64,000 nucleotides of DNA from contig NZ_CP140614.1 in NCBI RefSeq assembly GCF_036556685.1, positions 558,001-622,000 of the forward strand, in the 5' to 3' direction. The translations under genes and the position numbers were made by a program. This document shows positions 1 to 9,105 of the stretch, one piece after another. Numbering within the stretch: the stretch's first letter is position 1; each line of letters begins with the position of its first letter. The notes beneath the pieces were generated by a model, which made no database searches, had not been told where the DNA came from, and was given only the letters and a program-made list of their open reading frames with translations. The stretch comes from Sulfurospirillum sp. 1612. GTDB taxonomy: Bacteria; Campylobacterota; Campylobacteria; Campylobacterales; Sulfurospirillaceae.

Positions 1-140
1 ACGCTATCATCTGTAAAGATCTCAAATTGCTTTTCAAAGAGAGTATACGTCTTCAAAAAGTATTCTCTAATTTCTGCTCTTTTTGCGGAGGTATCGTCAA
101 ATTTTAGTGCGATATTTTTTGTTATTAAGTTTTTTTGCAT
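1..140 (-). CDS. ovoA: 5' end of an OvoA-like 5-histidylcysteine sulfoxide synthase (partial)
   Basis: Only the first 46 codons lie in the window; the gene runs off the left edge on the minus strand. The segment KRAEIREYF...TYTLFEKQFE resembles the N-terminal DinB-like helix of OvoA/EgtB enzymes (pattern KREEIRxYFxxTxxLYExLF), iron enzymes that join cysteine to the histidine imidazole in ovothiol synthesis. Start: an ATG at 140 with AAAGGA five bases upstream; a second in-frame ATG lies at 143. The family call is from memory of the motif and rests on a short fragment. The gene is divergent from the YceI gene. Confidence 0.55.
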   Translation of the reverse strand, partial: MQKNLITKNIALKFDDTSAKRAEIREYFLKTYTLFEKQFEIFTDDS

Positions 141-247
141 CATGATCCTTTGTACATCTTTCGTGACTTGATGGTTTTAATCATAACGAAATTTATTAAA
201 CAAGCACCGCAATTGTATTTATTATGTATTTAAAATTCTTATATATC

Positions 248-276
248 TTGACATTGTTACTAATTAGTAATATAAT
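248..276 (+). promoter_or_regulatory. Sigma-70 promoter of the YceI gene
   Basis: TTGACA (248-253), a 17-bp spacer and TATAAT (271-276): both hexamers and the spacing match the vegetative consensus exactly, which is rare in this AT-rich genome. The start codon is about 107 bp downstream, giving a leader of roughly 100 nt. Confidence 0.8.
257..270. promoter_or_regulatory. Operator-like palindrome inside the YceI promoter
   Basis: TTACTAATTAGTAA is a perfect 14-bp palindrome filling most of the spacer between the -35 and -10 hexamers. A repressor bound there would exclude RNA polymerase. The size and TACT/AGTA half-sites would suit a MarR- or HxlR-type dimer, but no regulator gene is visible, so the regulator class is inference. 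Confidence 0.55.
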
Positions 277-382
277 CTTGGAATAGAATTTTAGTTGAAC
301 ACAAAATCGTAGTCTAAATGACAGCCTTTGTGTTTTCATTGTCAATAACAAGATTAGCTCATGCTAGAAAAAGGGGAGAAAG

Positions 383-949
383 ATGAAGAAGATAAGAGTA
401 TTTTTGATGATAATCGCGATGGCTAGTACGCTGTTTGCGAGTCATTATAATTTGGACAAAACCCATTCACACGTCTCATTCAAAGTCAAACACATGATGA
501 TATCTACAGTAGAAGGTCAGTTTAATAAATTTGACGGGAGTTTTGTTTATGATGAAAAAACCAAGAAACTCATCTCTATAAAAGGAACAGCCCAAACCGC
601 TTCAATCGATACCAAAGTTCTCAAAAGAGACAATCACTTACGAAGTGCCGATTTCTTTGATGCGACCAAATATCCTACGTTGAGTTTTGTATCGGATAAG
701 ATTCAAGGGGATAAAGTCTCCGGAAAGTTGACGATGCACGGCGTGACCAAAGAAGTGACTTTTAAACTCAATGTTGCAGGAACCATCACCGACCCTTGGG
801 GCAATGTCAGAACGGGATTGACACTAAGTGGTGAAGTGAATAGAAAAGATTACGGCTTGATGTGGAATAAAGCAATGGAGGCCGGTGGCGTCCTTGTCGG
901 AGATGATATTAAGATTAATATCGGATTAGAAGGTATCAAAACCAACTAA
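383..949 (+). CDS. YceI-family periplasmic protein
   Basis: 188 aa. A Sec signal peptide (MKKIR, hydrophobic stretch, FAS cleavage near residue 20) is followed by a full-length YceI lipocalin-like domain: the start YNLDKTHSHVSFKVKHM, the internal DATKYPTLSF and the GKLTMHGVTKEV segment are hallmarks of the family. YceI proteins are beta barrels that bind long isoprenoid or amphipathic molecules in the periplasm; the physiological substrate is usually unknown. A GGGGAG ribosome site sits 5 bases before ATG. It is monocistronic, driven by the strong palindrome-containing promoter at 248-276, so induction by a stress or ligand is plausible. The next gene converges with a 10-bp gap. Confidence 0.9.
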   Translation: MKKIRVFLMIIAMASTLFASHYNLDKTHSHVSFKVKHMMISTVEGQFNKFDGSFVYDEKTKKLISIKGTAQTASIDTKVLKRDNHLRSADFFDATKYPTLSFVSDKIQGDKVSGKLTMHGVTKEVTFKLNVAGTITDPWGNVRTGLTLSGEVNRKDYGLMWNKAMEAGGVLVGDDIKINIGLEGIKTN

Positions 950-959
950 GACGCAGTGG

Positions 960-1436
960 TTATTTTGTCTTAAATTCAAATATCGCGCCGACACTTCGGT
1001 CTGTTTTGTTGGCGATGATATTTGCATTCCATATCATGTTGCCCACGATACAAGAGGGTAGGGTGATATTTCCCTCATAAAGATTTTCTTTGACTTTTTT
1101 CAGTGTCGATTCATGAAAGCCCATGTTCATATTGGTTGCATAAACTTTGAGTGCGAGTTGGTCCGTATGGATGCCTTGTGTTACCACTTGAAACTGTAAG
1201 GGTTTCATCAAAGGGATGGAACGTGGCGTGATTGAGAGGGTCATCTCGCTTGAATCTTGAAGGGTGACATGACATTTTTCATCATGTAGGTCACAGTTTT
1301 TACTTTGTTTTACAAAATTTGTATTACCGACATACCATCTATAAATATCGCTCGAATCTATCAAAAAGTACGCAGATATCAATCCTAGAGCAACAATCTC
1401 CAATAAAAGTAATGTATAAAATCGTTTTGTTTTCAT
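960..1436 (-). CDS. Membrane-anchored periplasmic protein, FixH/YtkA-like, function unknown
   Basis: 158 aa. One N-terminal hydrophobic segment (residues 8-26) acts as signal anchor; the rest is predicted periplasmic. Two cysteines (CDLHDEKC, about 49-55) could form a disulfide or metal site. The C-terminal half (KVYATNMNMGFHESTLKKV..LYEGNITLPSCIVGNMIWNANI) has the beta-sandwich rhythm and the 'NMGxH ... G.Y...L..C..G.M.W' pattern reminiscent of FixH/YtkA-like domains, which assist copper or cytochrome oxidase maturation, but this is weak. It is divergent from nuoG across 181 bp. Confidence 0.6.
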   Translation of the reverse strand: MKTKRFYTLLLLEIVALGLISAYFLIDSSDIYRWYVGNTNFVKQSKNCDLHDEKCHVTLQDSSEMTLSITPRSIPLMKPLQFQVVTQGIHTDQLALKVYATNMNMGFHESTLKKVKENLYEGNITLPSCIVGNMIWNANIIANKTDRSVGAIFEFKTK

Positions 1437-1617
1437 GGCAAAAGTCTATCATTATATCGTTAAATATGTATTAAAAATAAAAGCGATATTTTTGTAATAT
1501 TCTTAGATTAATTATGAATTCTATCATAGATTTGACAGCTAGTTTAAAGTTTGTGCATTGTAGAATACACACAATATTTGAAATACAATACCAAGCTAAA
1601 CAAGGTTTTAAAATCAT

Positions 1618-3135
1618 ATGGTAACGATTACAGTTGACGGAAAAACAATAGAAACTGAGGATGGAGCATTGCTCATAGAGGTGCTACTAGCAAATGGCAT
1701 CAACATTCCTCATTTTTGCTACCATCCCGCTCTTGGAAAAGATGGAAATTGTAGGATGTGCATGGTGGAGATAGAGGGGAGTAAAAGACCCCAAATCGCA
1801 TGCGATACTCCAGCAAAAGAGGGCATGGTCATACGAACAAAGGGCGAAAGTATTGAGAGGGTCAAGCGCTCAATCTTGGAGTTAGAACTCATCAATCATC
1901 CGATTGACTGTCCTATTTGTGATCAAGCAGGAGAGTGCTCCTTGCAAAACTACTATATGGATGTCGGCTTGTATGACAGTCGGCTTGATACTCCCAAAGT
2001 TCATGGTAAAAAACATGAAGATCTCGGTGCCAATGTCGTGCTTGACCAAGAACGCTGTGTCTTGTGTACACGCTGTGTTCGCTTTACTTCCAATATCACC
2101 AAAACACACGAACTCGGTGTTCTGCAGAGAAACGACCATTCGGTGATTTCAACATTTCCTGGCACAAAACTCAGCAACCCTTATGCGATGAACGTGATTG
2201 ACCTCTGTCCGGTGGGCGCACTCACAAGTAAAGATTTCAGATTTCACAAACGTGTTTGGTTTTTAGAACCAGCTGAGGCAATATGTGATGGTTGTGCTCG
2301 CGGTTGTTCTTTGTATGTAGATCATCATCGTGATAAATACAAAGATGATATTATCTATCGTTACAGACCCCGGTTTAATGATGATGTCAATGGATACTTT
2401 ATCTGTGATTATGGAAGATTGAATTACAAAAAAGAGAATGAAAATAGACTGCTAAATGCCTACATTAGGGGAATGGAAAGTGAATTTGAATATGCTAAAT
2501 TAAAATTAGAGCGCATCATCAAACGATACGGCGCAAAGACGTTGATAGTGCTCTCTAGTAATCTGAGTCTAGAAGAGTACTACCGGTTTAAAAAACTCTC
2601 CACAAAACTGAACTTAGAACTCAACGCATACGATAATAATATTGACGAAAAATTTGGAGATGACTTTCTTAAGAAAAACGATAAAACAGCCAATAGAAAG
2701 GCCGTTGAACTTTTAGAAATTCCTCATACGCTCAGTGAATTAGAAGCGAGCCTTAAAGATAAGGAATTTGTCATGTTGGTAGGGCGTTCTGATTTCAACA
2801 TTATCAATAATCTTAATTACAAAGGCTCCATCGGCGTGCTGTGCTCACACGATTTCCAACAAAAAGACAAACTCGATATCGTCTTTCCAATCGTTTCCCA
2901 CACCGGAAGGGCGGGTTCTTTTATCAATTGTGATGGTTTTGTACAGTTTAGTCAATGTGAAATTAAAAAAGATATATTATCCGCAAAAATATTAGATTTG
3001 CTTGCTAGTATCCTCAATGACGGTATTGTCACATGTGAGGATGTCTGGGAAAAAGGTTTGGGAGATGAGCCTTTTTTGAAATCCATTCATTTTGATTTAT
3101 TGCAAACAAAAAGTCAAAAGATCGAGATGCTATGA
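1618..3135 (+). CDS. nuoG: NADH-quinone oxidoreductase subunit G (short form)
   Basis: 505 aa, peripheral-arm Fe-S subunit of complex I. Cluster ligands visible: [2Fe-2S] C34/C45/C48/C62; N5-type H94/C98/C101/C107; N4-type C147/C150/C153/C197; and an extra N7-type C223/C226/C230/C263. After residue 270 only a reduced remnant of the molybdopterin-like domain remains; typical NuoG is 750-900 aa. The stop codon is genuine and overlaps the next start by 4 bp, so this is a compact form, not an obvious truncation. The ATG has only a distant AAGG 12 bases upstream. First gene of the nuoGHIJKLMN operon. Confidence 0.92.
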   Translation: MVTITVDGKTIETEDGALLIEVLLANGINIPHFCYHPALGKDGNCRMCMVEIEGSKRPQIACDTPAKEGMVIRTKGESIERVKRSILELELINHPIDCPICDQAGECSLQNYYMDVGLYDSRLDTPKVHGKKHEDLGANVVLDQERCVLCTRCVRFTSNITKTHELGVLQRNDHSVISTFPGTKLSNPYAMNVIDLCPVGALTSKDFRFHKRVWFLEPAEAICDGCARGCSLYVDHHRDKYKDDIIYRYRPRFNDDVNGYFICDYGRLNYKKENENRLLNAYIRGMESEFEYAKLKLERIIKRYGAKTLIVLSSNLSLEEYYRFKKLSTKLNLELNAYDNNIDEKFGDDFLKKNDKTANRKAVELLEIPHTLSELEASLKDKEFVMLVGRSDFNIINNLNYKGSIGVLCSHDFQQKDKLDIVFPIVSHTGRAGSFINCDGFVQFSQCEIKKDILSAKILDLLASILNDGIVTCEDVWEKGLGDEPFLKSIHFDLLQTKSQKIEML

Positions 3136-4415
3136 GTTCAGTCTTGGTAATTATTGTAACGCTAAATATTCTCTTAGCGATTATATTCTCGTTAGGATTA
3201 GTGCCTGTTATGGTCTGGATTGAGCGTCGTGTGGCAGGATTTATTCAAGACCGATTGGGCCCTAATCGTTGTAATATAGGCGGTTTTCGTTTGGGTGGTT
3301 TGATTCAGTCTTTTGCTGATATGCTCAAGCTTGTATTTAAAGAAGATTTTAGCTCAAAAAGTATCAAAGAGCGTTTTATTTTCAAATTTGCACCTGCGAT
3401 TGTGTTTAGTTGTGCTTTTTTATCCTTTATGGTGATGCCATTTGCTGATAATCTCACAATAGGCGCTCACAGTTATATCATGCAAGCCTTACCGGTTGAT
3501 TTTGGAATCTTATGGTTTTTGGCTTTTGCTGGTTTGGGCGTGTATGGCATTATGCTAGGGGGTTGGTCAAGTAACAACAAGTACAGCCTCTTAGGCGCCA
3601 TTCGTGCTGGAGCCCAAGTGATTAGTTATGAGGCATCCATGACATTGGCATTGATATCGCTGCTCATCTCATACGGTTCGATTCATCTTGTAGAGATTGT
3701 GAATTTTCAATCGGGTACTTTTTGGGGTGTTATTCCTGCTTGGGGTATTTTTATACAACCTTTAGCCGCACTTATTTTTGTCATCACAGCATTTGCAGAA
3801 GCCAATCGTACGCCTTTTGATATCGCAGAAGGAGAGAGCGAGATTGTTGGGGGATTTCACACCGAATACAGTGCGATGAAATTTGGTCTATTTTTTGTCG
3901 GTGAATATGTGGCGATGAGTGCTTCGAGTGCCTTTATGGTGACGCTATTTCTAGGAGGTTATAATCTTCCTTGGGTCGGAACGGAGCTATTGAAAAGCAA
4001 TATGGATATCGTGATGGTTGCGATTATTATCATCTTGCCACTGTTAAGTTATAAGTTTAAAAATTGGATTTTTAAAAATAATACCTGGCCAGATGTCGAA
4101 GATAGTCGAAATCGAGAAAGTATCTGGCTGGTGCGGATTTTGGCAGGGTTGAATATCGTGATTATTGTACCTCTGGCCTATTTCTTAGTAGTGGGTCTCT
4201 CCCCAAATGCGGTGAGTATTGCGGTCATGATCATACAGATTGCGACATTTGCAATCAAGCTCTTGCTGGTGAACTTCTTCTTTGTTTGGGTGCGCTGGAC
4301 ACTACCGAGATTTCGATATGACCAACTACAAAATCTTGGATGGAAAGTATTGTTGCCATTATCGCTTGCCAATATTTTTATCACCGCGACGGTTGTCGTC
4401 GTATTTGGAGTATGA
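3132..4415 (+). CDS. nuoH: NADH-quinone oxidoreductase subunit H (extended)
   Basis: 427 aa membrane subunit that links the quinone chamber to the proton-pumping arm. Family signatures are present: ERRVAGFIQDRLGPNR near the N-terminus, the AEANRTPFDIAEGESEIVGGFHTEYS loop, and the C-terminal WVRWTLPRFRYDQL. The protein is about 100 aa longer than usual NuoH (about 325 aa). The surplus lies between the last conserved helices, about residues 285-370, and contains roughly two added transmembrane segments around a charged loop (NTWPDVEDSRNRES). The start overlaps the nuoG stop (ATGA). Confidence 0.93.
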   Translation: MSSVLVIIVTLNILLAIIFSLGLVPVMVWIERRVAGFIQDRLGPNRCNIGGFRLGGLIQSFADMLKLVFKEDFSSKSIKERFIFKFAPAIVFSCAFLSFMVMPFADNLTIGAHSYIMQALPVDFGILWFLAFAGLGVYGIMLGGWSSNNKYSLLGAIRAGAQVISYEASMTLALISLLISYGSIHLVEIVNFQSGTFWGVIPAWGIFIQPLAALIFVITAFAEANRTPFDIAEGESEIVGGFHTEYSAMKFGLFFVGEYVAMSASSAFMVTLFLGGYNLPWVGTELLKSNMDIVMVAIIIILPLLSYKFKNWIFKNNTWPDVEDSRNRESIWLVRILAGLNIVIIVPLAYFLVVGLSPNAVSIAVMIIQIATFAIKLLLVNFFFVWVRWTLPRFRYDQLQNLGWKVLLPLSLANIFITATVVVVFGV

Positions 4416-4416
4416 T

Positions 4417-4923
4417 ATGGGTGTAAAAATAGTACCACGACATGGCAATAGCCTCAAAGAGAAGTTATATTTGCCTGCCATTTATGGTGGGTTAAAAACA
4501 ACGATATCGCATTTTGTGACCAATTTAAAAGATACATCAAATATCAAAACGATGGCCTATCCTGAAGTGATGCCTGATGATATTACCGATCGATATCGGG
4601 GAATTCACAGATTAACAAAACGCAAAGATGGCAGTGTTCGATGTGTCGCTTGTTTTATGTGTTCGACCGCTTGTCCTGCTGATTGTATCTTTATCGAAGC
4701 GACGGAGCGTCATGATGGCGTTGATGAAAAGATGCCAGAAAAATTTTCGATTGATTTATTAGAGTGTGTTTTTTGTGGCGGTTGCGTGGAAGCATGCCCT
4801 TGTGATGCCATTCGTATGGATACGGGGATTTTCTCATTCATCGCAGAAAAACGAGAGGATTTTGTATTGGATAAAGAGGCACTTTTGGATAATAATGCTT
4901 TTGAGGAAAATGGCAATGACTGA
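4417..4923 (+). CDS. nuoI: NADH-quinone oxidoreductase subunit I
   Basis: 168 aa. Two 8Fe-ferredoxin motifs, C76/C79/C82/C86 and C117/C120/C123/C127, bind clusters N6a and N6b, the last relay before N2 and quinone. The start at 4417 is chosen because GGAG lies 6 bases upstream and the family begins there; an in-frame extension to 4282 would lie inside nuoH and has no family sequence. One base separates it from the nuoH stop. The 3' end overlaps nuoJ by 8 bp. Confidence 0.93.
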   Translation: MGVKIVPRHGNSLKEKLYLPAIYGGLKTTISHFVTNLKDTSNIKTMAYPEVMPDDITDRYRGIHRLTKRKDGSVRCVACFMCSTACPADCIFIEATERHDGVDEKMPEKFSIDLLECVFCGGCVEACPCDAIRMDTGIFSFIAEKREDFVLDKEALLDNNAFEENGND

Positions 4924-5422
4924 TGTGATGTTTGGAATACTGGGTCTTTTCGCACTCATCGGTGCCATTGGAATGATATATTTTGCTAATACAGTACACT
5001 CAGCTTTGAGTTTTATCGTGACAGTGTTATCGCTAGCTGGGTTGTATGCGCTACTTAGTGCACCATTTTTATTTATGGTTCAAATCATCATTTATGCCGG
5101 GGCTATTATTGCATTGTTACTTTTTATTATCATGTTTTTAAATATTCGAGAAGAACACCGTCCCAAAGAGCCCAATAAACTCATATTTATGCTGATAGCC
5201 GCCATGGTGCTCGCTCCTATGGATGTCTTATTATTTAAAGCGTTTTCCACGATATCAAATGTGAGTAATTTTGATAAATTAACGGATAATTTTGGATCAA
5301 TCAAGCGCTTGGGTGATGAATTATTCAACGGATGGCTGTTGCCATTTGAAATGATTTCCTTGCTACTTTTGGTGGCATTGGTGGGATCTATTGTATTGGC
5401 ACGAAAAGAGGAGAGAGAATGA
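4916..5422 (+). CDS. nuoJ: NADH-quinone oxidoreductase subunit J
   Basis: 168 aa, five transmembrane helices, membrane-arm subunit beside NuoK. The conserved helix-3 stretch FLFMVQIIIYAGAIIALLLFIIMFLNI is clear. Two in-frame ATGs exist (4910, 4916); 4916 is preferred because GAGGA is then 8 bases upstream, while 4910 leaves only 3. It overlaps nuoI upstream and nuoK downstream (ATGA), implying translational coupling. Confidence 0.92.
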   Translation: MTDVMFGILGLFALIGAIGMIYFANTVHSALSFIVTVLSLAGLYALLSAPFLFMVQIIIYAGAIIALLLFIIMFLNIREEHRPKEPNKLIFMLIAAMVLAPMDVLLFKAFSTISNVSNFDKLTDNFGSIKRLGDELFNGWLLPFEMISLLLLVALVGSIVLARKEERE

Positions 5423-5739
5423 TAGTCGTATCTTTTATGTCTTACATCCTTTTGGCAATATTGCTTTTTAGTATCGGGTTAATCGGTGTTGTGAGTCGGA
5501 AAAATATCTTTGTTATTTATATGTCCATTGAGTTGATGCTCAATGCCATAAATTTGATTCTTGTGACACTGAGCCGTCATTTTGCGACGATGGATGGTCA
5601 AATCATCTCCATGATGGTGATGGCAATCGCTGCGGCTGAAGCGACGGTATTTTTATCATTAATTGTGAGTCTTTTCAGGGTTAAGCGTTCGATTAATATC
5701 GATGATTACAACTCCTTGAAACAAAAGGATACGCTATGA
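5419..5739 (+). CDS. nuoK: NADH-quinone oxidoreductase subunit K
   Basis: 106 aa, three transmembrane helices, MrpC-like. Both membrane glutamates needed for proton transfer are present: one in SIELMLNAINL (helix 2) and one in AAAEATVFLSL (helix 3). GAGAGA serves as ribosome site. It overlaps nuoJ and nuoL by 4 bp each. Confidence 0.94.
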   Translation: MIVVSFMSYILLAILLFSIGLIGVVSRKNIFVIYMSIELMLNAINLILVTLSRHFATMDGQIISMMVMAIAAAEATVFLSLIVSLFRVKRSINIDDYNSLKQKDTL

Positions 5740-7619
5740 GTTCACATTTCTTAGCTTGGATTATATTAATCCCTCTTTTAAGTGCTTTGCTCCTTGGCGT
5801 GTTGTATCTGTTATCTATCAGCGTTAAAAAGCTCCCCAACAAAGTATTTACGCTTTTTGCGATTAGCGCACCACTGATAAGTTTTTTGATTGGTTTATTG
5901 TATTTTATCCAATTATATCATGGCAGTGATGTCTTTATCTATGAGCCTTATACCTGGCTTGATATCAACGGACATAGTATTAGCATGGGATTTCTTGGTG
6001 ATAAACTCTCTATTTTTATGGTGATGTTTATCACATTTATCGGTTTGATGATTCACATCTATGCAAGTGGTTACATGAAAGATGATGAGGGCTATGGCAA
6101 GTTTTTCTCATATTTTAATCTCTTTATGGCCTCCATGTTATTGTTGGTGTTAGGGGATAGTCCGATTATCATGTTTATTGGCTGGGAAGGCGTAGGATTG
6201 TGTTCTTATTTGCTGATTAGTTTTTATTTTACAGAGCCTCTTAATGTGGTTGCGGGAAATAAAGCTTTTATTGCCAATAGGGTCGGGGATTTAGGATTTA
6301 TTATTGGTCTGATTGTATTGTTCTTTTATGCCGGTCAATTGGGTTTTAATTATGCTGCATTGGAAGATTACATTCCTTTGGTACCGGTACCGGTTTTGAC
6401 ATTTATCGGCGTGATGTTATTTATCGGGGCGATGGGAAAATCAGCGCAGATTCCACTGTATGTCTGGTTGCCCGATGCGATGGCCGGCCCGACACCCGTT
6501 TCAGCTTTGATTCATGCTGCAACGATGGTGACCGCGGGTGTTTATATGGTGGCACGATTTCATTTTTTATATGATTTGATTCCTGATGTGGGTGTGTTTA
6601 TTGCTTATATTGGTGCGGCCACGGCGCTTTTTGCAGCGGTCATTGCCACCAAACAGACCGATATTAAGAAGATATTGGCTTATTCAACGATGTCGCAACT
6701 AGGTTATATGTTTATAGCTGTGGGATTGGGTGCTTATTCAAGTGGACTTTTTCATGTCTTCACGCATGCTTTTTTCAAAGCGCTTCTTTTTATGGGAGCA
6801 GGTGCGGTGATTGTGGCCTTGCATCATGAGCAAAATATTTTCAAGATGGGTGGCTTGCGACAACGACTGCCTTTGATTTATATTGTGATGCTGGTTGCTA
6901 ATCTTGCTATTAGCGGTATCCCTCCATTTGCAGGGTTTTTTAGCAAAGATGAGATTTTGCTCAAAGCATATGAACACCATCAATATTTGATTTACGGTAT
7001 TGGATTGTTTACAGCGGGATTGACCTCTTATTATATGTTTCGGCTCTTTTTTGTGACCTTTGAGGGCAAAAATTATACGCATCAACATATGCATCCTCTA
7101 ACTTGGAGCATGAAAGCACCGCTGATTGTCTTAGCTCTGGGAGCGACCTTTGCTGGGTTTGCCGGTTTGCCTGAGATATTTGGTGGATCTAATCAGATAG
7201 ACGCATGGTTAGAGGCCTGGAGTGGCGCAGCTATGAGTGTGTCGCACCAACAAGAGCTTATCTTGATGGCTTCTAGTGTTATCGTGGGTTTGGCGGGAAT
7301 ATTTGTGGCATATATCAAATTCTATCGATACGATTTCACACAAAGTGTGGAGTATACCGGTCTCATCTATAATAAATTTTATATTGATGAAATCATTGAC
7401 TTTTTGATTGTCAAACGTTTGCGACAGTTTAGCTCTTTTGTTGCTTTTACTTTTGATGATGGCATTATTGATGGCATTGTCATGGGACTCTCTCATGGAT
7501 TTATTAACCTAGGTAGGAGAGTTGGGAGGTTGCAGTGTGCCAATACACGAGCGTATGCCTTTTTTATGTTGTTGGGCTTGAGCTCTTTTAGTTTATATTT
7601 AATTTACGTGTTAGGATAG
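5736..7619 (+). CDS. nuoL: NADH-quinone oxidoreductase subunit L
   Basis: 627 aa, the distal antiporter-like proton-pumping subunit. The Mrp-type core is clear: MFIGWEGVGLCSYLLISFYF with the key Glu, AMGKSAQIPLYVWLPDAMAGPTPVSALIHAATMVTAGVY with the pumping Lys, and the KQTDIKKILAYSTMSQLGYM helix. The C-terminal about 110 residues include the lateral helix and a last transmembrane anchor. Length is normal (about 610-650 aa). The start overlaps nuoK by 4 bp. Confidence 0.95.
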   Translation: MSSHFLAWIILIPLLSALLLGVLYLLSISVKKLPNKVFTLFAISAPLISFLIGLLYFIQLYHGSDVFIYEPYTWLDINGHSISMGFLGDKLSIFMVMFITFIGLMIHIYASGYMKDDEGYGKFFSYFNLFMASMLLLVLGDSPIIMFIGWEGVGLCSYLLISFYFTEPLNVVAGNKAFIANRVGDLGFIIGLIVLFFYAGQLGFNYAALEDYIPLVPVPVLTFIGVMLFIGAMGKSAQIPLYVWLPDAMAGPTPVSALIHAATMVTAGVYMVARFHFLYDLIPDVGVFIAYIGAATALFAAVIATKQTDIKKILAYSTMSQLGYMFIAVGLGAYSSGLFHVFTHAFFKALLFMGAGAVIVALHHEQNIFKMGGLRQRLPLIYIVMLVANLAISGIPPFAGFFSKDEILLKAYEHHQYLIYGIGLFTAGLTSYYMFRLFFVTFEGKNYTHQHMHPLTWSMKAPLIVLALGATFAGFAGLPEIFGGSNQIDAWLEAWSGAAMSVSHQQELILMASSVIVGLAGIFVAYIKFYRYDFTQSVEYTGLIYNKFYIDEIIDFLIVKRLRQFSSFVAFTFDDGIIDGIVMGLSHGFINLGRRVGRLQCANTRAYAFFMLLGLSSFSLYLIYVLG

Positions 7620-7623
7620 TTTG

Positions 7624-9105
7624 ATGGATATTGGGCTTTTATCGATTATAATATTTTTACCATTATTGGTCTCTGTAATACTTTTAATACTTCCCATCAG
7701 TATGAAAGTGACGCGAAACATAGCATTTGCCACCACCATTGTCATCTTCTTTTTGTCACTCAGTATCTTTTTTAGATTTCAGCTTGAGGGTTATATGCAG
7801 TTTCGAGAGTTTCATCCTTGGATTAAAACCTATGGTATCTATTATAGCCTTGGAGTGGATGGTTTTTCTCTCATGATATTGATGTTGATTACGACTTTGA
7901 TACCGCTGGCCTATCTCTTCTTGTGGAAAACAAAGAAAGCCAAAGGATATTGGGCGAGTATGTTGATGATCCAAACTGGTGTCACAGGGACGCTACTCTC
8001 ACTGGATATGGTGCTCTTTTACTTTTTTTGGGAAGCGATGCTATTGCCGGTCTTTATGATTATTGGGATTTATGGCACCGGCAATAGAATATTTTCAACC
8101 ATCAAAATTACTATCTATACGATTATGGGATCGCTATTTATGTTGGTCTCTATCTTGTATTTAGGTGTGAAATTTTATCAAGAGTTTGGCATTTGGAGCT
8201 TTCAATTGAGTGATTTGGTACAGATTACCACACTCTCAAATACAGAGCAAGTTTTGTTATTCTTTGGTTTTATGATTGCCTTTGCTGTTAAAATTCCGCT
8301 CTTTCCTTTTCATACTTGGCTGCCTCAAACCTACTCCAATTCACCCACTGGTGGGGTGTTTTTACTCTCTGCTATTATGGCGAAACTTGGGATTTATGGG
8401 ATTGTGCGTTTTGTATTGCCACTCTTTCCGAAACAATACGTTGAATTTGCGCCATACTTTGTGGCTCTTGGGATTTTTGGATTGATTTATTTTGGAATTG
8501 CTGCTTTGATGCAACAAAATATCAAACGGATGTTTGCCTACTCTTCGGCGTCGCATTTGGGATTTATTACGGCGGGTATTTTCTCTCTCAATGCTTATGG
8601 TATGATGGGAGCCGCATTTTTGATAGTCGCGCATGCGATGGCTACGGGCGGACTGTTTTTGCTGGTGGGAACCATGGAGTATGATTTGGGAACGCGCACG
8701 ATTTCAGGACTTGGTGGTATCGCAAAAAAAGCACCTTATTTTACCGTCGCTTTTGCTTTGATGCTCCTCTCCATCGTCGGACTTCCTGGCACCAATGGTT
8801 TTGTATCAGAATTGTTGATTATCATGGGAGTATTTAAATACAGCCATCTCGCTGGTGTTATCTCTGCGATTACCGTATTGGTCGCCGCGAGTTTTATGTT
8901 TTGGTTATTTCAACGCGCGATACTAGTGAAAACGGATAATGATGTGAGCGGTATGAAAGATTTAGATAAAAAAGAGATTATCGGTATCTTTGCTTTGGCC
9001 GCCATTGTCATCGCGATGGGTATTTATCCTCACTGGTTTTTGTATAAGATTGAGCCGACGATACAACACTATTTAGTTGATATATTAAAAGTAGGATTAC
9101 ATTAG
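7624..9105 (+). CDS. nuoM: NADH-quinone oxidoreductase subunit M
   Basis: 493 aa antiporter-like subunit with about 14 helices. Signatures: FYFFWEAMLLPVFMIIGIYG, AFAVKIPLFPFHTWLPQTYSNSPTGG and QQNIKRMFAYSSASHLGF. The start is ATG 7624, with AGGA 7 bases upstream; a TTG at 7621 is in frame but too close to that site. It lies four bases after the nuoL stop and abuts nuoN directly. Confidence 0.94.
   Translation: MDIGLLSIIIFLPLLVSVILLILPISMKVTRNIAFATTIVIFFLSLSIFFRFQLEGYMQFREFHPWIKTYGIYYSLGVDGFSLMILMLITTLIPLAYLFLWKTKKAKGYWASMLMIQTGVTGTLLSLDMVLFYFFWEAMLLPVFMIIGIYGTGNRIFSTIKITIYTIMGSLFMLVSILYLGVKFYQEFGIWSFQLSDLVQITTLSNTEQVLLFFGFMIAFAVKIPLFPFHTWLPQTYSNSPTGGVFLLSAIMAKLGIYGIVRFVLPLFPKQYVEFAPYFVALGIFGLIYFGIAALMQQNIKRMFAYSSASHLGFITAGIFSLNAYGMMGAAFLIVAHAMATGGLFLLVGTMEYDLGTRTISGLGGIAKKAPYFTVAFALMLLSIVGLPGTNGFVSELLIIMGVFKYSHLAGVISAITVLVAASFMFWLFQRAILVKTDNDVSGMKDLDKKEIIGIFALAAIVIAMGIYPHWFLYKIEPTIQHYLVDILKVGLH

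Noticed and set aside
1532-1566. sigma-70 promoter for nuoG (TTGACA ... TAGAAT)
   Set aside because: The spacer is 23 bp, too long; the true promoter in the gap could not be chosen.
1618-3135. NuoG as a frameshifted pseudogene
   Set aside because: The stop overlaps nuoH by the usual ATGA, the Fe-S motifs are intact, and no lost domain continues in another frame.
4282-4416. Longer NuoI starting inside nuoH
   Set aside because: The added 45 residues are the shifted nuoH reading and do not match NuoI; GGAG supports 4417.
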